Positions 1 to 8,336 of a stretch of 8,523 nucleotides of DNA are shown one piece after another. The translations under genes were made by a program, and so were the position numbers. The first letter of the stretch is position 1; each line of letters opens with the position of its first letter. Source of the DNA: a bacterium (lineage in GTDB: Bacteria > Ratteibacteria > UBA8468 > B48-G9 > JAFGKM01); assembly GCA_021160565.1 (NCBI GenBank), contig JAGHCG010000103.1, forward strand, positions 1-8,523, in the 5' to 3' direction. The notes beneath the pieces were generated by a model, which was not told the DNA's origin, ran no database searches, and saw nothing but the letters and a program-made list of their open reading frames with translations.

Positions 1-1
1 T

Positions 2-118
2 AATAAAAGAGTAGTGGATTTAAAATTTGAAGAAGGAGTAGAAAAAGGATATTACTACGTGCGAATTGAAAGAGAAGACACAGAAATTGCCTGGTCTTCT
101 CCCCTCTTCTTCCTATAA
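2..118 (+). CDS. C-terminal end of a plus-strand protein, possibly a PHP/DUF3604-type hydrolase
   Basis: The frame is open from the window edge for 38 codons and stops at TAA 116-118; the start lies outside. The visible tail has a charged, beta-rich look (YYYVRIERED) and ends IAWSSPLFFL. Endings of the form 'YYYVRV..ED...AWSSPI(W/F)V' are familiar from the last beta strand of CehA/McbA-type PHP metallohydrolases and DUF3604 proteins of environmental bacteria. The family assignment rests on that short motif only and is tentative, although the reading frame itself looks real. The gene converges on kdsB, with 138 bp between the two stop codons. Confidence 0.5.
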   Translation, partial: NKRVVDLKFEEGVEKGYYYVRIEREDTEIAWSSPLFFL

Positions 119-177
119 CCCCTTTCAAAAACCCTGTCTCTGCAAGACCTGGAACCTGATGAAATTAGAAATGCGTG

Positions 178-240
178 AAAAAGGCTAAATAATGTGAAAT
201 CGCTTGTCAGACAATGCTTTCAGATGCGGAGGTTTAGCCT
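178..240 (-). terminator. Structured inverted repeat with U tract, probable terminator of the seven-gene operon
   Basis: The arms AGGCTAAA (182-189) and TTTAGCCT (233-240) are perfectly complementary. Inside them is a second long hairpin: TGAAA 195-199 pairs with TTTCA 218-222, GC 202-203 with GC 216-217, and TTGT 204-207 with ACAA 211-214, around a 3-nt loop, with small bulges at 200-201 and 215. On the minus strand the outer stem runs directly into five T residues (complement of A178-182), starting 16 nt after the kdsB stop, which is the arrangement expected of an intrinsic terminator. It is longer and more branched than a typical terminator, so another role for the RNA fold cannot be excluded. 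On the plus strand no T tract follows it. Confidence 0.45.
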
Positions 241-256
241 CGAGGGTATGGGGGGG

Positions 257-997
257 TTAGGAGAGTTTGTGGATGTCTGAGAGGGTATCAACACATGGAG
301 AGTCTTCTTTTATTATTGCAACTTTTATTTTATAACCATTTTCTATTATTCTTAACTGTTCAAGTTTTTCTATCTTTTCAAGGAAAGAAGTCTCCATTTC
401 TGCAAATTTTTCAAGAAATTTTTTTCTGAAGAGGTAAACTCCAATATGTTTGTAAAATATAACTTTTTTCTGATAGGATAATCTGTCTTCTGAAAAGTAT
501 ATTCTGGGAAAGGGTATGAGAGAACGGGAAAAATAAAGAGCAAAATTATCATTATCAATAACCACCTTAACAATATTTGGGTCATAAAGTTCCTCTTTTT
601 TTCTTATTTTTGTCGCAGAGGTGGTAATAAGTAATTTTTTATCATCAAACATCATTTTGAGAGGTTTTTCAACTGCTGATTTTGGAAGGAAAGGTTCATC
701 TGCCTGAATATTCACAATTATTGAAGCATCTATTTTTCTTGATGCCTCTGCAACTCTATCACTTCCACTTCTGCATTTGTCTGATGTAAGGATTGTCTTG
801 GCTTTGAACTTTTCTGCTTCTTCTATAATTTCTTCACTGTCTGTTGCTATGTAAATGTCTGAAAATTCTTTTATGAGTTTTGCTCTTTCATAAACTCTCT
901 GAAGTATGGTTTTTCCTTTTATTTTATATAGAACTTTGCCGGGTAATCTTTCAGAACCATACCTTGCAGGAATTATACATACAACTTTTTCTCTCAT
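257..997 (-). CDS. kdsB: 3-deoxy-manno-octulosonate cytidylyltransferase (CMP-KDO synthetase)
   Basis: KdsB activates KDO with CTP to give CMP-KDO, the cytoplasmic donor for the first sugar of the lipopolysaccharide inner core. The 246-residue length is normal for the family. Visible motifs are the N-terminal nucleotide-binding loop IPARYGSERLPGK (about residues 9-21), ATDSEE (about 51-56), SGSDRVAEA (about 77-85), IVNIQADEPF (about 94-103), DPNIVKVV, FSRSLIPFPR, YKHIGVYLFRK and the C-terminal LEQLRIIENGYKIKV. The ATG at 997-995 overlaps the rfaE1 stop in an ATGA junction. There is no strong Shine-Dalgarno, only AAAAGAT upstream, so translation is probably coupled to rfaE1. It is the last gene of the operon, and a seven-G run (plus strand 250-256) lies immediately beyond its stop. 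The paralogous CMP-NeuNAc synthetases lack this motif set, so the call is firm. Confidence 0.95.
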   Translation of the reverse strand: MREKVVCIIPARYGSERLPGKVLYKIKGKTILQRVYERAKLIKEFSDIYIATDSEEIIEEAEKFKAKTILTSDKCRSGSDRVAEASRKIDASIIVNIQADEPFLPKSAVEKPLKMMFDDKKLLITTSATKIRKKEELYDPNIVKVVIDNDNFALYFSRSLIPFPRIYFSEDRLSYQKKVIFYKHIGVYLFRKKFLEKFAEMETSFLEKIEKLEQLRIIENGYKIKVAIIKEDSPCVDTLSDIHKLS

Positions 998-2019
998 TTT
1001 ATCTTTTCAATATATCCGTATTTTAAGTTTTTTTCAAAAAATTTTTTGACCTCATCCTGTTTTACAGTGGCAGTTCCAAGTTTTCCAACAACAATTCCAG
1101 CAGCAATATTTGAAATGATTGAAGAAACAAGTATATCAGCTCCTGCTGAAAGACAGAGGGTAAGTATTCCAATTACTGTATCTCCTGCTCCTGTAACATC
1201 ATAAACTTCTTTTGCAACTGATGGAATATGGTAAATATTTTTTTCAAAAACAATCATTCCTTCTTTGCCAATTGTAATTATAAGATAATCAGGAGAAAGT
1301 TTATTTTTTATTTTTATCCCTGTATCAATCAATTCGGTTAAATTTTCTGCTTTTTTGTGAACTGCTTCTGAGGCTTCAAATCTGTTTGGGGTAAGACAGG
1401 TGAATTTTTTGTAATAGGAGAAGTGTTCAACTTTCGGGTCAATTGTGGTAATTTTTCCATATTTTTCTTTCAGTTTTCTCAATTCTTTTATTATTCCCTC
1501 TGTTATCATCCCTTTCCCGTAGTCAGAAATTATCACTCCATCAACTTTATTTATTTTCTCTTTTATAATTTCTTTTATCATACCTGCTTCTCTGAAATTC
1601 AATTTTTCTCTTTTTTCTCTGTCAATTCTTACAAGTTGCTGGGTTCTTGCTATAATTCTTGTTTTTGTTATTGTTGGAGTATCTCTCTCAAGAAGAAAGT
1701 ATTCAATTCCTCTTTCAGAAAGCATTTTTTTCAGAATTTTCCCGTTTTCATCTTTTCCTGTGGCAGAAATGAGAAACACATCTGCTCCAAATTCTTTTAT
1801 GTTTAAGGAAACATTACCTGCTCCACCAAGGGAAAGGTCTTCTTTTATAACTTCAACAATAGGAACAGGTGCTTCTGGAGAAATTCTTGAAACATCTCCC
1901 CATATAAATTTATCAAGGATTAGGTCTCCAACAACAAGTATTTTCTTTCTTTTTATTTCTTTGAGAATTTCCTTTAACTTTTTCCTGTCAATAATTTCTG
2001 AGAAAGTTTTCTTTTCCAT
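994..2019 (-). CDS. rfaE1: D-glycero-beta-D-manno-heptose-7-phosphate kinase (PfkB family)
   Basis: This kinase phosphorylates heptose 7-phosphate at C1 on the way to ADP-heptose for the LPS core. With the start at ATG 2019-2017 it has 341 residues. PfkB/ribokinase features include ILVVGDLILDKFIWGDVSRISPEAP-type N-terminus (residues 27-51), the substrate loop GGAGNV (65-70), TPNRFEA (210-216) and the anion-hole/catalytic motif DVTGAGDT (274-281, base Asp280), followed by an AAGIVVGKLGTATV tail. It covers only the kinase half of HldE; no nucleotidyltransferase domain follows. An in-frame ATG at 2079 would add 20 residues that overlap the upstream gene by 58 nt and has AGGGAT only two bases away. 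The 2019 start lies two bases after the upstream stop, with GGA seven bases before it, and matches family length, so I prefer it. The 3' end overlaps kdsB by 4 nt. Confidence 0.9.
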   Translation of the reverse strand: MEKKTFSEIIDRKKLKEILKEIKRKKILVVGDLILDKFIWGDVSRISPEAPVPIVEVIKEDLSLGGAGNVSLNIKEFGADVFLISATGKDENGKILKKMLSERGIEYFLLERDTPTITKTRIIARTQQLVRIDREKREKLNFREAGMIKEIIKEKINKVDGVIISDYGKGMITEGIIKELRKLKEKYGKITTIDPKVEHFSYYKKFTCLTPNRFEASEAVHKKAENLTELIDTGIKIKNKLSPDYLIITIGKEGMIVFEKNIYHIPSVAKEVYDVTGAGDTVIGILTLCLSAGADILVSSIISNIAAGIVVGKLGTATVKQDEVKKFFEKNLKYGYIEKIK

Positions 2020-2021
2020 TG

Positions 2022-3941
2022 TTAAATCCAGAAGATTACATTTTCCTGTTTTCCTGTAAATAGGTCTATTATAAACCATATCCCTGCACAGGTATAGAGA
2101 CCAAGAGGAAGGCCAAGGAAAAAGTATTTCAGTTTCTCATAAATCTGGGCTCCACCATATCTCAAGATGAGTTTTTTTACAAGCCATACAATGAAGATTG
2201 AGAACCATAACTGGTCCATAAGCCAGACAGGTGCTATTACAAAACCAATTGGATGAAATGGCCACCAGAGAAATTGCTGTCTCATGAATAAAATCCCACC
2301 CATAAGGAAAAATCCTATTGCTCTGCATAGCCATCCAATACCATTTGGAGACGAGTGAAGTTTTATCATTTCAGCAATATATTTATAAGGTCTCTGAGGA
2401 CCACCTATAAAATACCAGCTATTGAGATTTATCCCACCGTATTTATATGCAAGTTTAAGTTCAATGAATATTGTACTTATTATATTGATAACAATTGCTC
2501 CCATTATTGCCCAGAAAAGTATTCTTTTATTCCCTTTTGCTTCCTCTCCTATTTTCAACCCCATGGAAGAAGATGCAAGGGGGAAAGTTCTCAAATCAGC
2601 AGCATATACATACGTCAATCCAAGTGCTACAAGTGTGAGAGGTGTTAAATTCTTTGAACCAAAAGCAGAAATTATCTGGGAAGAGGCTATTGTTGTTGCA
2701 ACAAGAGTAGGAATTCCACCCTCACATACAACTCTTGTAAGAACTATCCAGATGATAAAGGCAAATATCAGGAAGAGCAATGCTATGTACCAGGCCATCC
2801 CTGAAATTGTAAGCCAACCCGTGAGAAAAAGAGAGCCAAAAACAAGACCCCAGAAAGCAGATTTATATGAGAGAATTTCTTTATTATCATCGACCTTTTC
2901 TCCGGTTGCTCCTCTCCATACTTCTTTTAAATGACCTCTTGATATCCATAAACTGTAAAGAACCATTGCTACCATTGCTCCCATTCCAATATGGCTGAAA
3001 ATAGGCTCCCCTGCACACCCATAAGTACCAACATTTTCAGTGCTTGAAATTCCCATAATATTGAAAGTTCCTCTTATAATTTTAAAAAGTAAATTGAAAA
3101 ACCATAGAGAAAAGGAGACATCAAGATTTACAAAGTATACAAAACCTATTACAGGAAAACTAATTCTGAAAATAAGATTTGTTGTTCTTCTGAAAATTGG
3201 AATTGAATGGACCAGTTTTACAGCAGGTATAGCTTCAAAATAATTGTGGAAAGCGTTTATTGTTCCGATTATAAATGCAATTGAAAAGCCAAGCCACATA
3301 AGAGGATTTTTGAAAAAACACGGCAGAAATCCCTTTCCATCTTCCTTTACCATTTCTCTGGGTAGAATTGTAAGAGGATAAACAAGTTTTTCTTTCTCCA
3401 TCCACTGTTTTCTCAAAATTGAAGATATACATACCATTACAAAATAAAGAATAAAAATAAAAGGAAGCCATACACTTAAAGGTTTTATCCATGCACTCCA
3501 GGGGATTGGTTCTCCTTTTGGCAATCCTTCAAAAAAGTAAGTTACTGCTTTTTTATCTGTTACTATGAGGAATTTTTTAAGATGAGGGATTATCAATTTA
3601 TCCCACTGATTTTCAGCAGTTGAATAGTAAAGGGGTGCAGAAATTATGGGTAAAATCTGACTCCCAAATCCCATTTCAGTTACAGAGGAAGCAACAAGCA
3701 TCATTATATAAACAAGGAGAAGTTCACCGGGTGAAAAAGCAATTTTAGGATTTATTCTTTTCAGAAGAGTATTGATAATAAAAACAAGGAAGAAAAATAT
3801 AAAGATTGCTCCTGCTGGCATATGGTCTATAGCCATATAGGAGCCATGAACTATGTCTATTGAGTAGTGGTCAATAATAGCAACAAGGATTGAAAGAAGC
3901 AGACCAGAAATAAATGCTCTTGTTGTAAAAAATTTGTTCAC
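2022..3941 (-). CDS. Large polytopic membrane protein, DUF6785/DUF6784-like (OPT-transporter-like)
   Basis: A 639-residue integral membrane protein with about 13-14 hydrophobic segments, for example near residues 8-24, 42-60, 72-88, 154-175, 214-230, 257-272, 318-334, 362-402 (two), 431-447, 472-494, 535-553, 562-590 and 606-628. Recognisable blocks are a cytoplasmic-looking [14 protein letters not shown] (177-190), RVVCEGGIP (403-411), FHPIGFVI (562-569) and KKLILRYGG (589-597). From memory these blocks occur in proteins labelled DUF6785/DUF6784, common in planctomycetes and candidate phyla and loosely similar to oligopeptide (OPT) transporters. The substrate is unknown. The start is GTG 3941-3939, within a GTGA overlap with the gatA stop; GGGAG at 3952-3948 sits six bases upstream and supports it. 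Being followed after two bases by rfaE1 and then kdsB allows, but does not prove, an envelope role. Confidence 0.75.
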   Translation of the reverse strand: MNKFFTTRAFISGLLLSILVAIIDHYSIDIVHGSYMAIDHMPAGAIFIFFFLVFIINTLLKRINPKIAFSPGELLLVYIMMLVASSVTEMGFGSQILPIISAPLYYSTAENQWDKLIIPHLKKFLIVTDKKAVTYFFEGLPKGEPIPWSAWIKPLSVWLPFIFILYFVMVCISSILRKQWMEKEKLVYPLTILPREMVKEDGKGFLPCFFKNPLMWLGFSIAFIIGTINAFHNYFEAIPAVKLVHSIPIFRRTTNLIFRISFPVIGFVYFVNLDVSFSLWFFNLLFKIIRGTFNIMGISSTENVGTYGCAGEPIFSHIGMGAMVAMVLYSLWISRGHLKEVWRGATGEKVDDNKEILSYKSAFWGLVFGSLFLTGWLTISGMAWYIALLFLIFAFIIWIVLTRVVCEGGIPTLVATTIASSQIISAFGSKNLTPLTLVALGLTYVYAADLRTFPLASSSMGLKIGEEAKGNKRILFWAIMGAIVINIISTIFIELKLAYKYGGINLNSWYFIGGPQRPYKYIAEMIKLHSSPNGIGWLCRAIGFFLMGGILFMRQQFLWWPFHPIGFVIAPVWLMDQLWFSIFIVWLVKKLILRYGGAQIYEKLKYFFLGLPLGLYTCAGIWFIIDLFTGKQENVIFWI

Positions 3942-5383
3942 TTTCTTCTCCCATTTAAAGCAAATTCAATAGCAGAGGCGACTTCAAAAATTCTCTCTTC
4001 TTTAAAATGGGGTGCTATAATTTGAATTCCAACAGGTAAATTTGAGGAAGAAAAACCACCTGGAATACTTATTGAGGGAAGACCTGCAAGGTTTACATTT
4101 ACTGTGAAAATGTCTGATAAATACATGGCAAGAGGGTCTTTTTTCTTTTCCCCAAGTTTAAATGGTAATTCAGGAGTTGTTGGAGTCAGGATAACATCCA
4201 CTTTTTCAAATGCATCCAGAAAATCCTTTTTTATTAGAGTTCTGACCTTCTGCCCTTTTAGATAATATGCTTCGTAATAACCGGCAGAAAGAACATAAGT
4301 TCCAAGTATTATCCTTCTTTTTACCTCTTCTCCAAATCCCTCCCCCCTTGTTTTCATATACATTTCCATAAGATTTCTGTAATTTTCTGTTCTGTATCCA
4401 TATTTAACTCCATCAAATCTTGCCAGATTTGAACTTGCTTCTGCTGTTGCTATTATATAGTAAGAGGCGATACCGTATTGAGTATGAGGTAAAGAAATTT
4501 TTTCTATTTTCCCACCAATCTTTTCAACAATCTTAATAACATTTTCAACCTTTTCTTTGACTTCCTTTTCAATTCCAGAAATGAAATATTCCTCAGGTAT
4601 ACCAACTCTTATTCCATTTAACTCTTCTCTCATAAACTCTGTATAATCCGGAACTTCAAGATTTACAGAAGTTGAATCCATTTCATCTTTCCCGGAAATT
4701 ATATTCATAAGAATTGCACAATCCCTTACACTTTTTGTTATTGGTCCTATCTGGTCAAGAGATGAAGCAAAGGCAATAAGACCATATCTTGATACCCGCC
4801 CATAAGTGGGTTTCATCCCTACAACTCCACAGAAAGCAGCAGGTTGTCTTATTGAACCGCCTGTATCAGAACCAAGAGAAGCAAAACATAAATCAGCAGA
4901 AGTGGCAGCAGCAGAACCACCAGAAGAACCACCGGGGACTCTTGTTTTATCAAAAGGATTTTTTGTTGGACCAAAAGCAGAGTTTTCTGTTGAAGAACCA
5001 AAGGCAAATTCATCCATATTTGTTTTTCCTATCATTATCGCTCCATTTTCTTTCAATTTTTTAACCGCTGTCGCATCATAAGGGGGGATGAAGTTATAAA
5101 GGATTTTTGAAGCACAGGTTGTCGGCATCCCAATCGTACACATATTATCCTTTATACTTATGGGAATCCCTTCAAGTTCTTTTAATTCTTCACCTTTTGC
5201 TATTTTTTCATCAACTTTTTTTGCCTCTTCAACTGCTTTTTCATTGACAAAAAGGTAGGAATGAATTTCTTTATCTTCTGAATTTATTTTTTCTAAAAGA
5301 GAGGAAACAACTTCAACACAGGATATTTCTTTCTTCTTTAAAAGTTCTCTCAACTCCCACAGAGTTAATTTCAAAATATCCAT
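3938..5383 (-). CDS. gatA: Aspartyl/glutamyl-tRNA(Asn/Gln) amidotransferase subunit A
   Basis: GatA is the glutaminase subunit of GatCAB. It releases ammonia from glutamine, and GatB uses it to convert Glu-tRNA(Gln) or Asp-tRNA(Asn). The protein has 481 residues, typical of GatA. The amidase-signature triad is present: Lys78 in SIKDN, cis-Ser153 in the [10 protein letters not shown] loop and nucleophile Ser177 in [11 protein letters not shown]. Further GatA-like blocks are [20 protein letters not shown] (119-138), [20 protein letters not shown] (191-210) and LPVGIQII near the C-terminus. The start [21 protein letters not shown] aligns with the usual GatA opening. AAGGAG (5401-5396) overlaps the leuC stop and lies 12 bases from the ATG, longer than optimal. 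gatC and gatB are not adjacent. A general amidase is less likely given the GatA-specific tail and length. Confidence 0.93.
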   Translation of the reverse strand: MDILKLTLWELRELLKKKEISCVEVVSSLLEKINSEDKEIHSYLFVNEKAVEEAKKVDEKIAKGEELKELEGIPISIKDNMCTIGMPTTCASKILYNFIPPYDATAVKKLKENGAIMIGKTNMDEFAFGSSTENSAFGPTKNPFDKTRVPGGSSGGSAAATSADLCFASLGSDTGGSIRQPAAFCGVVGMKPTYGRVSRYGLIAFASSLDQIGPITKSVRDCAILMNIISGKDEMDSTSVNLEVPDYTEFMREELNGIRVGIPEEYFISGIEKEVKEKVENVIKIVEKIGGKIEKISLPHTQYGIASYYIIATAEASSNLARFDGVKYGYRTENYRNLMEMYMKTRGEGFGEEVKRRIILGTYVLSAGYYEAYYLKGQKVRTLIKKDFLDAFEKVDVILTPTTPELPFKLGEKKKDPLAMYLSDIFTVNVNLAGLPSISIPGGFSSSNLPVGIQIIAPHFKEERIFEVASAIEFALNGRRK

Positions 5384-5401
5384 GGAAAACCAAAACTCCT
5401 T

Positions 5402-6655
5402 TTAAATATATTTTCTCGGGTCTGTTATTTTCCCCTCTATTACACTTGCTGCAACTGTTGCAGGAGAAGCAAGATAAATAAAAGCATTCTGATTTCCCAT
5501 TCTTCCTTTAAAATTTCTATTGGCAGTGGAAATTACATTTTCACCATCAGAGGGAATTCCCTGATGAGTTCCAACGCAGGGACCACATCCAGGATTTGTT
5601 ATACATGCGCCTGCCTGTAGTAAAATTTCTATATAACCTTTTTTAAGGCATTCAAGATATATTCTTTTTGAACCGGGAGTGCAAATTAATCTCACACCTT
5701 TTTTAACCTTTTTCCCTTTAAGAATTTTTGCTGCTATTTTAAAATCTTCAACTCTTCCATTTGTACATGTTCCTATAAAACCCTGATGAATCTCTATTCC
5801 TTCCACCTCTTCAATATCACATACATTATCAACTGTATGGGGTTTTGCTATCTGGGGACTGAGATTTGATACATTTATCTCAACAGTTTTCTCATACTCT
5901 GCATCTTCATCAGGAAAAACTGGCTCACATTTTTCTACTCCATGATTTTTGAGGTACTCAATTGTTTTATCATCCGCTTCCATTATTCCACATTTTGCTC
6001 CAGTTTCTGTTGTCAGATTACAAATTGTAAACCTGCCATCCATGGAAAGAGAACTGATTGTTTCTCCAGTTATCTCTAAGGATTTATAAATCGCTCCCTT
6101 GGCAGTTAATTTTTTTACCATAAAAAGAGCCATATCCTTACTGTAAACTCCTTCTGGTAATTTCCCTTCAAATTTAATTCTTATTGTTTCAGGAACTCTG
6201 AACCACAAAATTCCTGTGTAAAGAGCTATTGCAAGGTCAGTTGAACCAACTCCAAATGAAGCAGCGTTTAAAGCACCATAAGTGGGAGTATGGCTATCTG
6301 CACCAATTACAAGGTCTCCGCATTTAACAAATCCATTTTCAGGAAGAAGTACATGGCATATCCCCTCTCCTATATCAAAAAGTTTTATATTATGCTTTCT
6401 TGCAAATTCTCTCATTAATTTATGAAGGGCAGAAACTCCCTGATTTGGACTTGGACTGTTATGGTCAATAATAAAAGATACTTTTGAGGAGTCAAAAACT
6501 TTTTCACCTGAAAGGTCATTGAAAGATTTTATAACAAGAGGGGCTGTACCATCCTGAGCCATAAGAAAAGTTGGCTTTGCAAGGACAATTTCTCCACTCC
6601 TTACATCTTTTCCAGAATGAAAAGAAAGGATTTTTTCAATGAGAGTTTTTCCCAT
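5402..6655 (-). CDS. leuC: 3-isopropylmalate dehydratase / homoaconitase large subunit
   Basis: A [4Fe-4S] hydro-lyase of the aconitase family that isomerises a 2-substituted malate through a dehydrated intermediate. The 417 residues fit the shorter, archaeal-type LeuC/HacA class. Cluster cysteines are Cys297 in FIGTCTNGR and Cys357/Cys360 in NPGCGPCVG. Other family blocks are IIDHNSPSPNQG (62-73), GADSHTPTYGA (118-128), ICTPGSKR (324-331) and STANRNFKGRMG (376-387). The gene follows the synthase-family gene by 16 bp, with AGGA seven bases before the ATG, so the two enzymes probably act consecutively. This class always needs a separate swivel-domain small subunit (LeuD/HacB), and none is encoded in this window. 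The sequence alone does not separate 3-isopropylmalate from homocitrate or citramalate as substrate; leuC is the conservative label. Confidence 0.88.
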   Translation of the reverse strand: MGKTLIEKILSFHSGKDVRSGEIVLAKPTFLMAQDGTAPLVIKSFNDLSGEKVFDSSKVSFIIDHNSPSPNQGVSALHKLMREFARKHNIKLFDIGEGICHVLLPENGFVKCGDLVIGADSHTPTYGALNAASFGVGSTDLAIALYTGILWFRVPETIRIKFEGKLPEGVYSKDMALFMVKKLTAKGAIYKSLEITGETISSLSMDGRFTICNLTTETGAKCGIMEADDKTIEYLKNHGVEKCEPVFPDEDAEYEKTVEINVSNLSPQIAKPHTVDNVCDIEEVEGIEIHQGFIGTCTNGRVEDFKIAAKILKGKKVKKGVRLICTPGSKRIYLECLKKGYIEILLQAGACITNPGCGPCVGTHQGIPSDGENVISTANRNFKGRMGNQNAFIYLASPATVAASVIEGKITDPRKYI

Positions 6656-6671
6656 CTTATTTTCCTGTATT

Positions 6672-7904
6672 TCAGGGTGTCATTGTCATAAGAAGTCTCA
6701 CCTCTTCAGGATGCTTTGCTATGAAAATCAATTCGTCTTCTGTAAGGGGTTTTTGTTTATGAACATTTGCATATCTTGCAAGTTCAAGTATATACCTTGC
6801 TTCATTCTCATCTTTAAATTTCACTTCAAGTTTTCCATATACATTTCTCAATCCCTTTATTCCACTGTACTCTCCAAGTATTATCATTCTTCCTGTTTCA
6901 ACAATTTCAGGTTCTCCTCTTCCCAATTCTTCAAAATCGTAAAGTTCATAGTTTCTTCTGTCTTTCAATGCTCCATCAACATGAATTCCTGAAGAATGAG
7001 CAAAAGCATTCTTCCCAACTCCAACCTGATTTATAGGGATTGGCACTCCAAAAGCATAAGAGGCATAATGGGAAATTTTCCAGGCCATTTTTAAATTTAT
7101 CCTCTCATCAAGTTTATATTTACCAGAAAGGCCTGCTCCATATTTAATCGCAAGGATAACTGAAATGAGGTCAGCATTACCTGTTCTTTCTCCAAGTCCA
7201 TTCACTGTTGTATTCACATAAGCATCAACTCCTGCATCAATTGCTGCCTTTGCTCCAGCAACAGAACAGGCAACTGCCATTCCAAGGTCATTATGGCAGT
7301 GAAGTTCAATTGGAATTTTTACCTTTTCTGCAAGTTTATATATTCTTTCATAAATCGTAAATGGTGTATCATAACCCAGAGTATCACAGTATCTTATTCT
7401 ATCTGCTCCTGCTTCTTTGGCTGCAATTGAAAATTCAATAAGTTTATCAAGGTCTGTCCTTGAAGCATCCTCTGCATTCACTCCAACTGTTTCTGCTCCT
7501 TTCTTCTTTGCAAGTTTGACTGCTTCCACCATGGATTTCACAACATCCTTGAATTTCATTCTTCCCTGAAACTTTCCCATTATCATCTGTTCTGATGTTG
7601 ATATTGAAAGATTTATATGTTTTAAATCAGGTACATTTTTAAATCCTTCCTCAACATCTTTTGTTATCGCTCTCATCCATCCAGAGAGTCTTATCGGATA
7701 TAAAATTTTCTTTTTCGCCAAAATAAGATTTGCTTTAAGATAATTTATTTCATGTCTTGTTACAGGAAAACCCGCCTCACTCTGGAAAATCCCCATTTTA
7801 TTGAGGTAATAATTAATCATCGTCTTTTCAAGTTTGGCAAGCCCAAGATGTGCTGTCTGAACTCCGTCTCTATTTGTAACATCAATAATATATATTTTGT
7901 TCAT
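6672..7904 (-). CDS. Homocitrate synthase / 2-isopropylmalate synthase family enzyme (DRE-TIM metallolyase)
   Basis: It condenses acetyl-CoA with a 2-oxoacid in a TIM-barrel active site. Diagnostic elements are the N-terminal strand with Arg12-Asp13 (DVTNRDGVQT; Asp13 binds the metal), the metal-binding LHCHND (His202, His204), the glycine-rich NTTVNGLGERTGNADL (231-246), and the second-domain lid motif FAHSSGIHVDGALKD (301-315). At 410 residues it lacks the C-terminal leucine-sensing LeuA dimer domain of ~515-residue LeuA, which favours a homocitrate-synthase-like or unregulated form. The unusual QSEAGFP (41-47) and ETGRMIILGEYSG (336-348) blocks suggest a distinct subfamily. The substrate could be 2-oxoglutarate, 2-oxoisovalerate or pyruvate, so I give no symbol. 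GAGGG (7914-7910) lies five bases from the ATG, inside the end of rplM, and the gap to the rplM stop is one base. The leuC-type gene follows. Confidence 0.87.
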   Translation of the reverse strand: MNKIYIIDVTNRDGVQTAHLGLAKLEKTMINYYLNKMGIFQSEAGFPVTRHEINYLKANLILAKKKILYPIRLSGWMRAITKDVEEGFKNVPDLKHINLSISTSEQMIMGKFQGRMKFKDVVKSMVEAVKLAKKKGAETVGVNAEDASRTDLDKLIEFSIAAKEAGADRIRYCDTLGYDTPFTIYERIYKLAEKVKIPIELHCHNDLGMAVACSVAGAKAAIDAGVDAYVNTTVNGLGERTGNADLISVILAIKYGAGLSGKYKLDERINLKMAWKISHYASYAFGVPIPINQVGVGKNAFAHSSGIHVDGALKDRRNYELYDFEELGRGEPEIVETGRMIILGEYSGIKGLRNVYGKLEVKFKDENEARYILELARYANVHKQKPLTEDELIFIAKHPEEVRLLMTMTP

Positions 7905-7905
7905 T

Positions 7906-8331
7906 TTAACCCTCTATTTTTAAAACTTTTGGCTTCTGGGCCTGATGAGGATGCTCAGGTCCTCTGTATACTTTCAATTTTTTTATCATTTTCCTTCCAA
8001 GTTTATTTTTTGGAAGCATTCCTTTAACTGCAAGTTCAATAACTTTTTCTGGTTTTCTGCTTAAAAGGGACATAAGAGTTTCTTCTTTCAAACCCCCAAG
8101 ATATCCTGAATGCCTGTAATAAATTTTATCTGTTAGTTTTTTCCCTGTAACTTTTATTTTTTCTGCATTCACAACGATAACATAGTCACCCGTATCAATA
8201 TTTGGAGTGTATGTTGGCTTATGTTTTCCCATCAAAATTTTCGCAATATTACTTGCAAGCCTTCCAAGTATCTGTCCTTCCGCATCAATCAAAAACCATT
8301 CCTTTTCCATTTTTTTAACTGTTTCAACCAT
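7906..8331 (-). CDS. rplM: 50S ribosomal protein L13
   Basis: L13 is an early-assembly protein of the large ribosomal subunit. The chosen start, ATG 8331-8329, gives 141 residues, close to the 142 of Escherichia coli L13. Family blocks include [16 protein letters not shown] near the N-terminus, [34 protein letters not shown], the [15 protein letters not shown] signature, and [16 protein letters not shown] at the C-terminus. A GTG at 8343 would add four residues but consists largely of the Shine-Dalgarno itself (GTGGAGG), so it is rejected. rplM is the first gene after the promoter at 8365-8393, with an inferred leader of only about 27 nt. Normally rpsI (S9) follows rplM; here a 2-oxoacid chain-extension gene does, after one base. 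Confidence 0.96.
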   Translation of the reverse strand: MVETVKKMEKEWFLIDAEGQILGRLASNIAKILMGKHKPTYTPNIDTGDYVIVVNAEKIKVTGKKLTDKIYYRHSGYLGGLKEETLMSLLSRKPEKVIELAVKGMLPKNKLGRKMIKKLKVYRGPEHPHQAQKPKVLKIEG

Positions 8332-8336
8332 TTTTT

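Noticed and set aside
182..240. Integron attC-like site
   Set aside because: The palindromic arms with an inner bulged hairpin recall attC, but the core motifs RYYYAAC and GTTRRRY are not matched, and no integrase or cassette is visible.
250..256. Seven-G run suggesting a frameshift at the kdsB 3' end
   Set aside because: The run lies just beyond the TAA stop, and the protein already has family-typical length and a normal C-terminus, so an indel there would not affect coding.
1423..2059. Overlapping plus-strand open frames opposite rfaE1
   Set aside because: Low-complexity Phe/Ser-rich translations that are antisense shadows of a clearly conserved kinase, with no supporting ribosome binding site.
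2422..2934. A 170-codon plus-strand open frame opposite the membrane protein gene
   Set aside because: The opposite strand carries a continuous transmembrane protein with recognisable family blocks. This frame shows no domain and no Shine-Dalgarno.
4789..5081. Gln/Lys-rich and Pro/Glu-rich plus-strand frames opposite gatA
   Set aside because: They mirror the conserved Gly/Ser-rich amidase signature region of gatA on the other strand.
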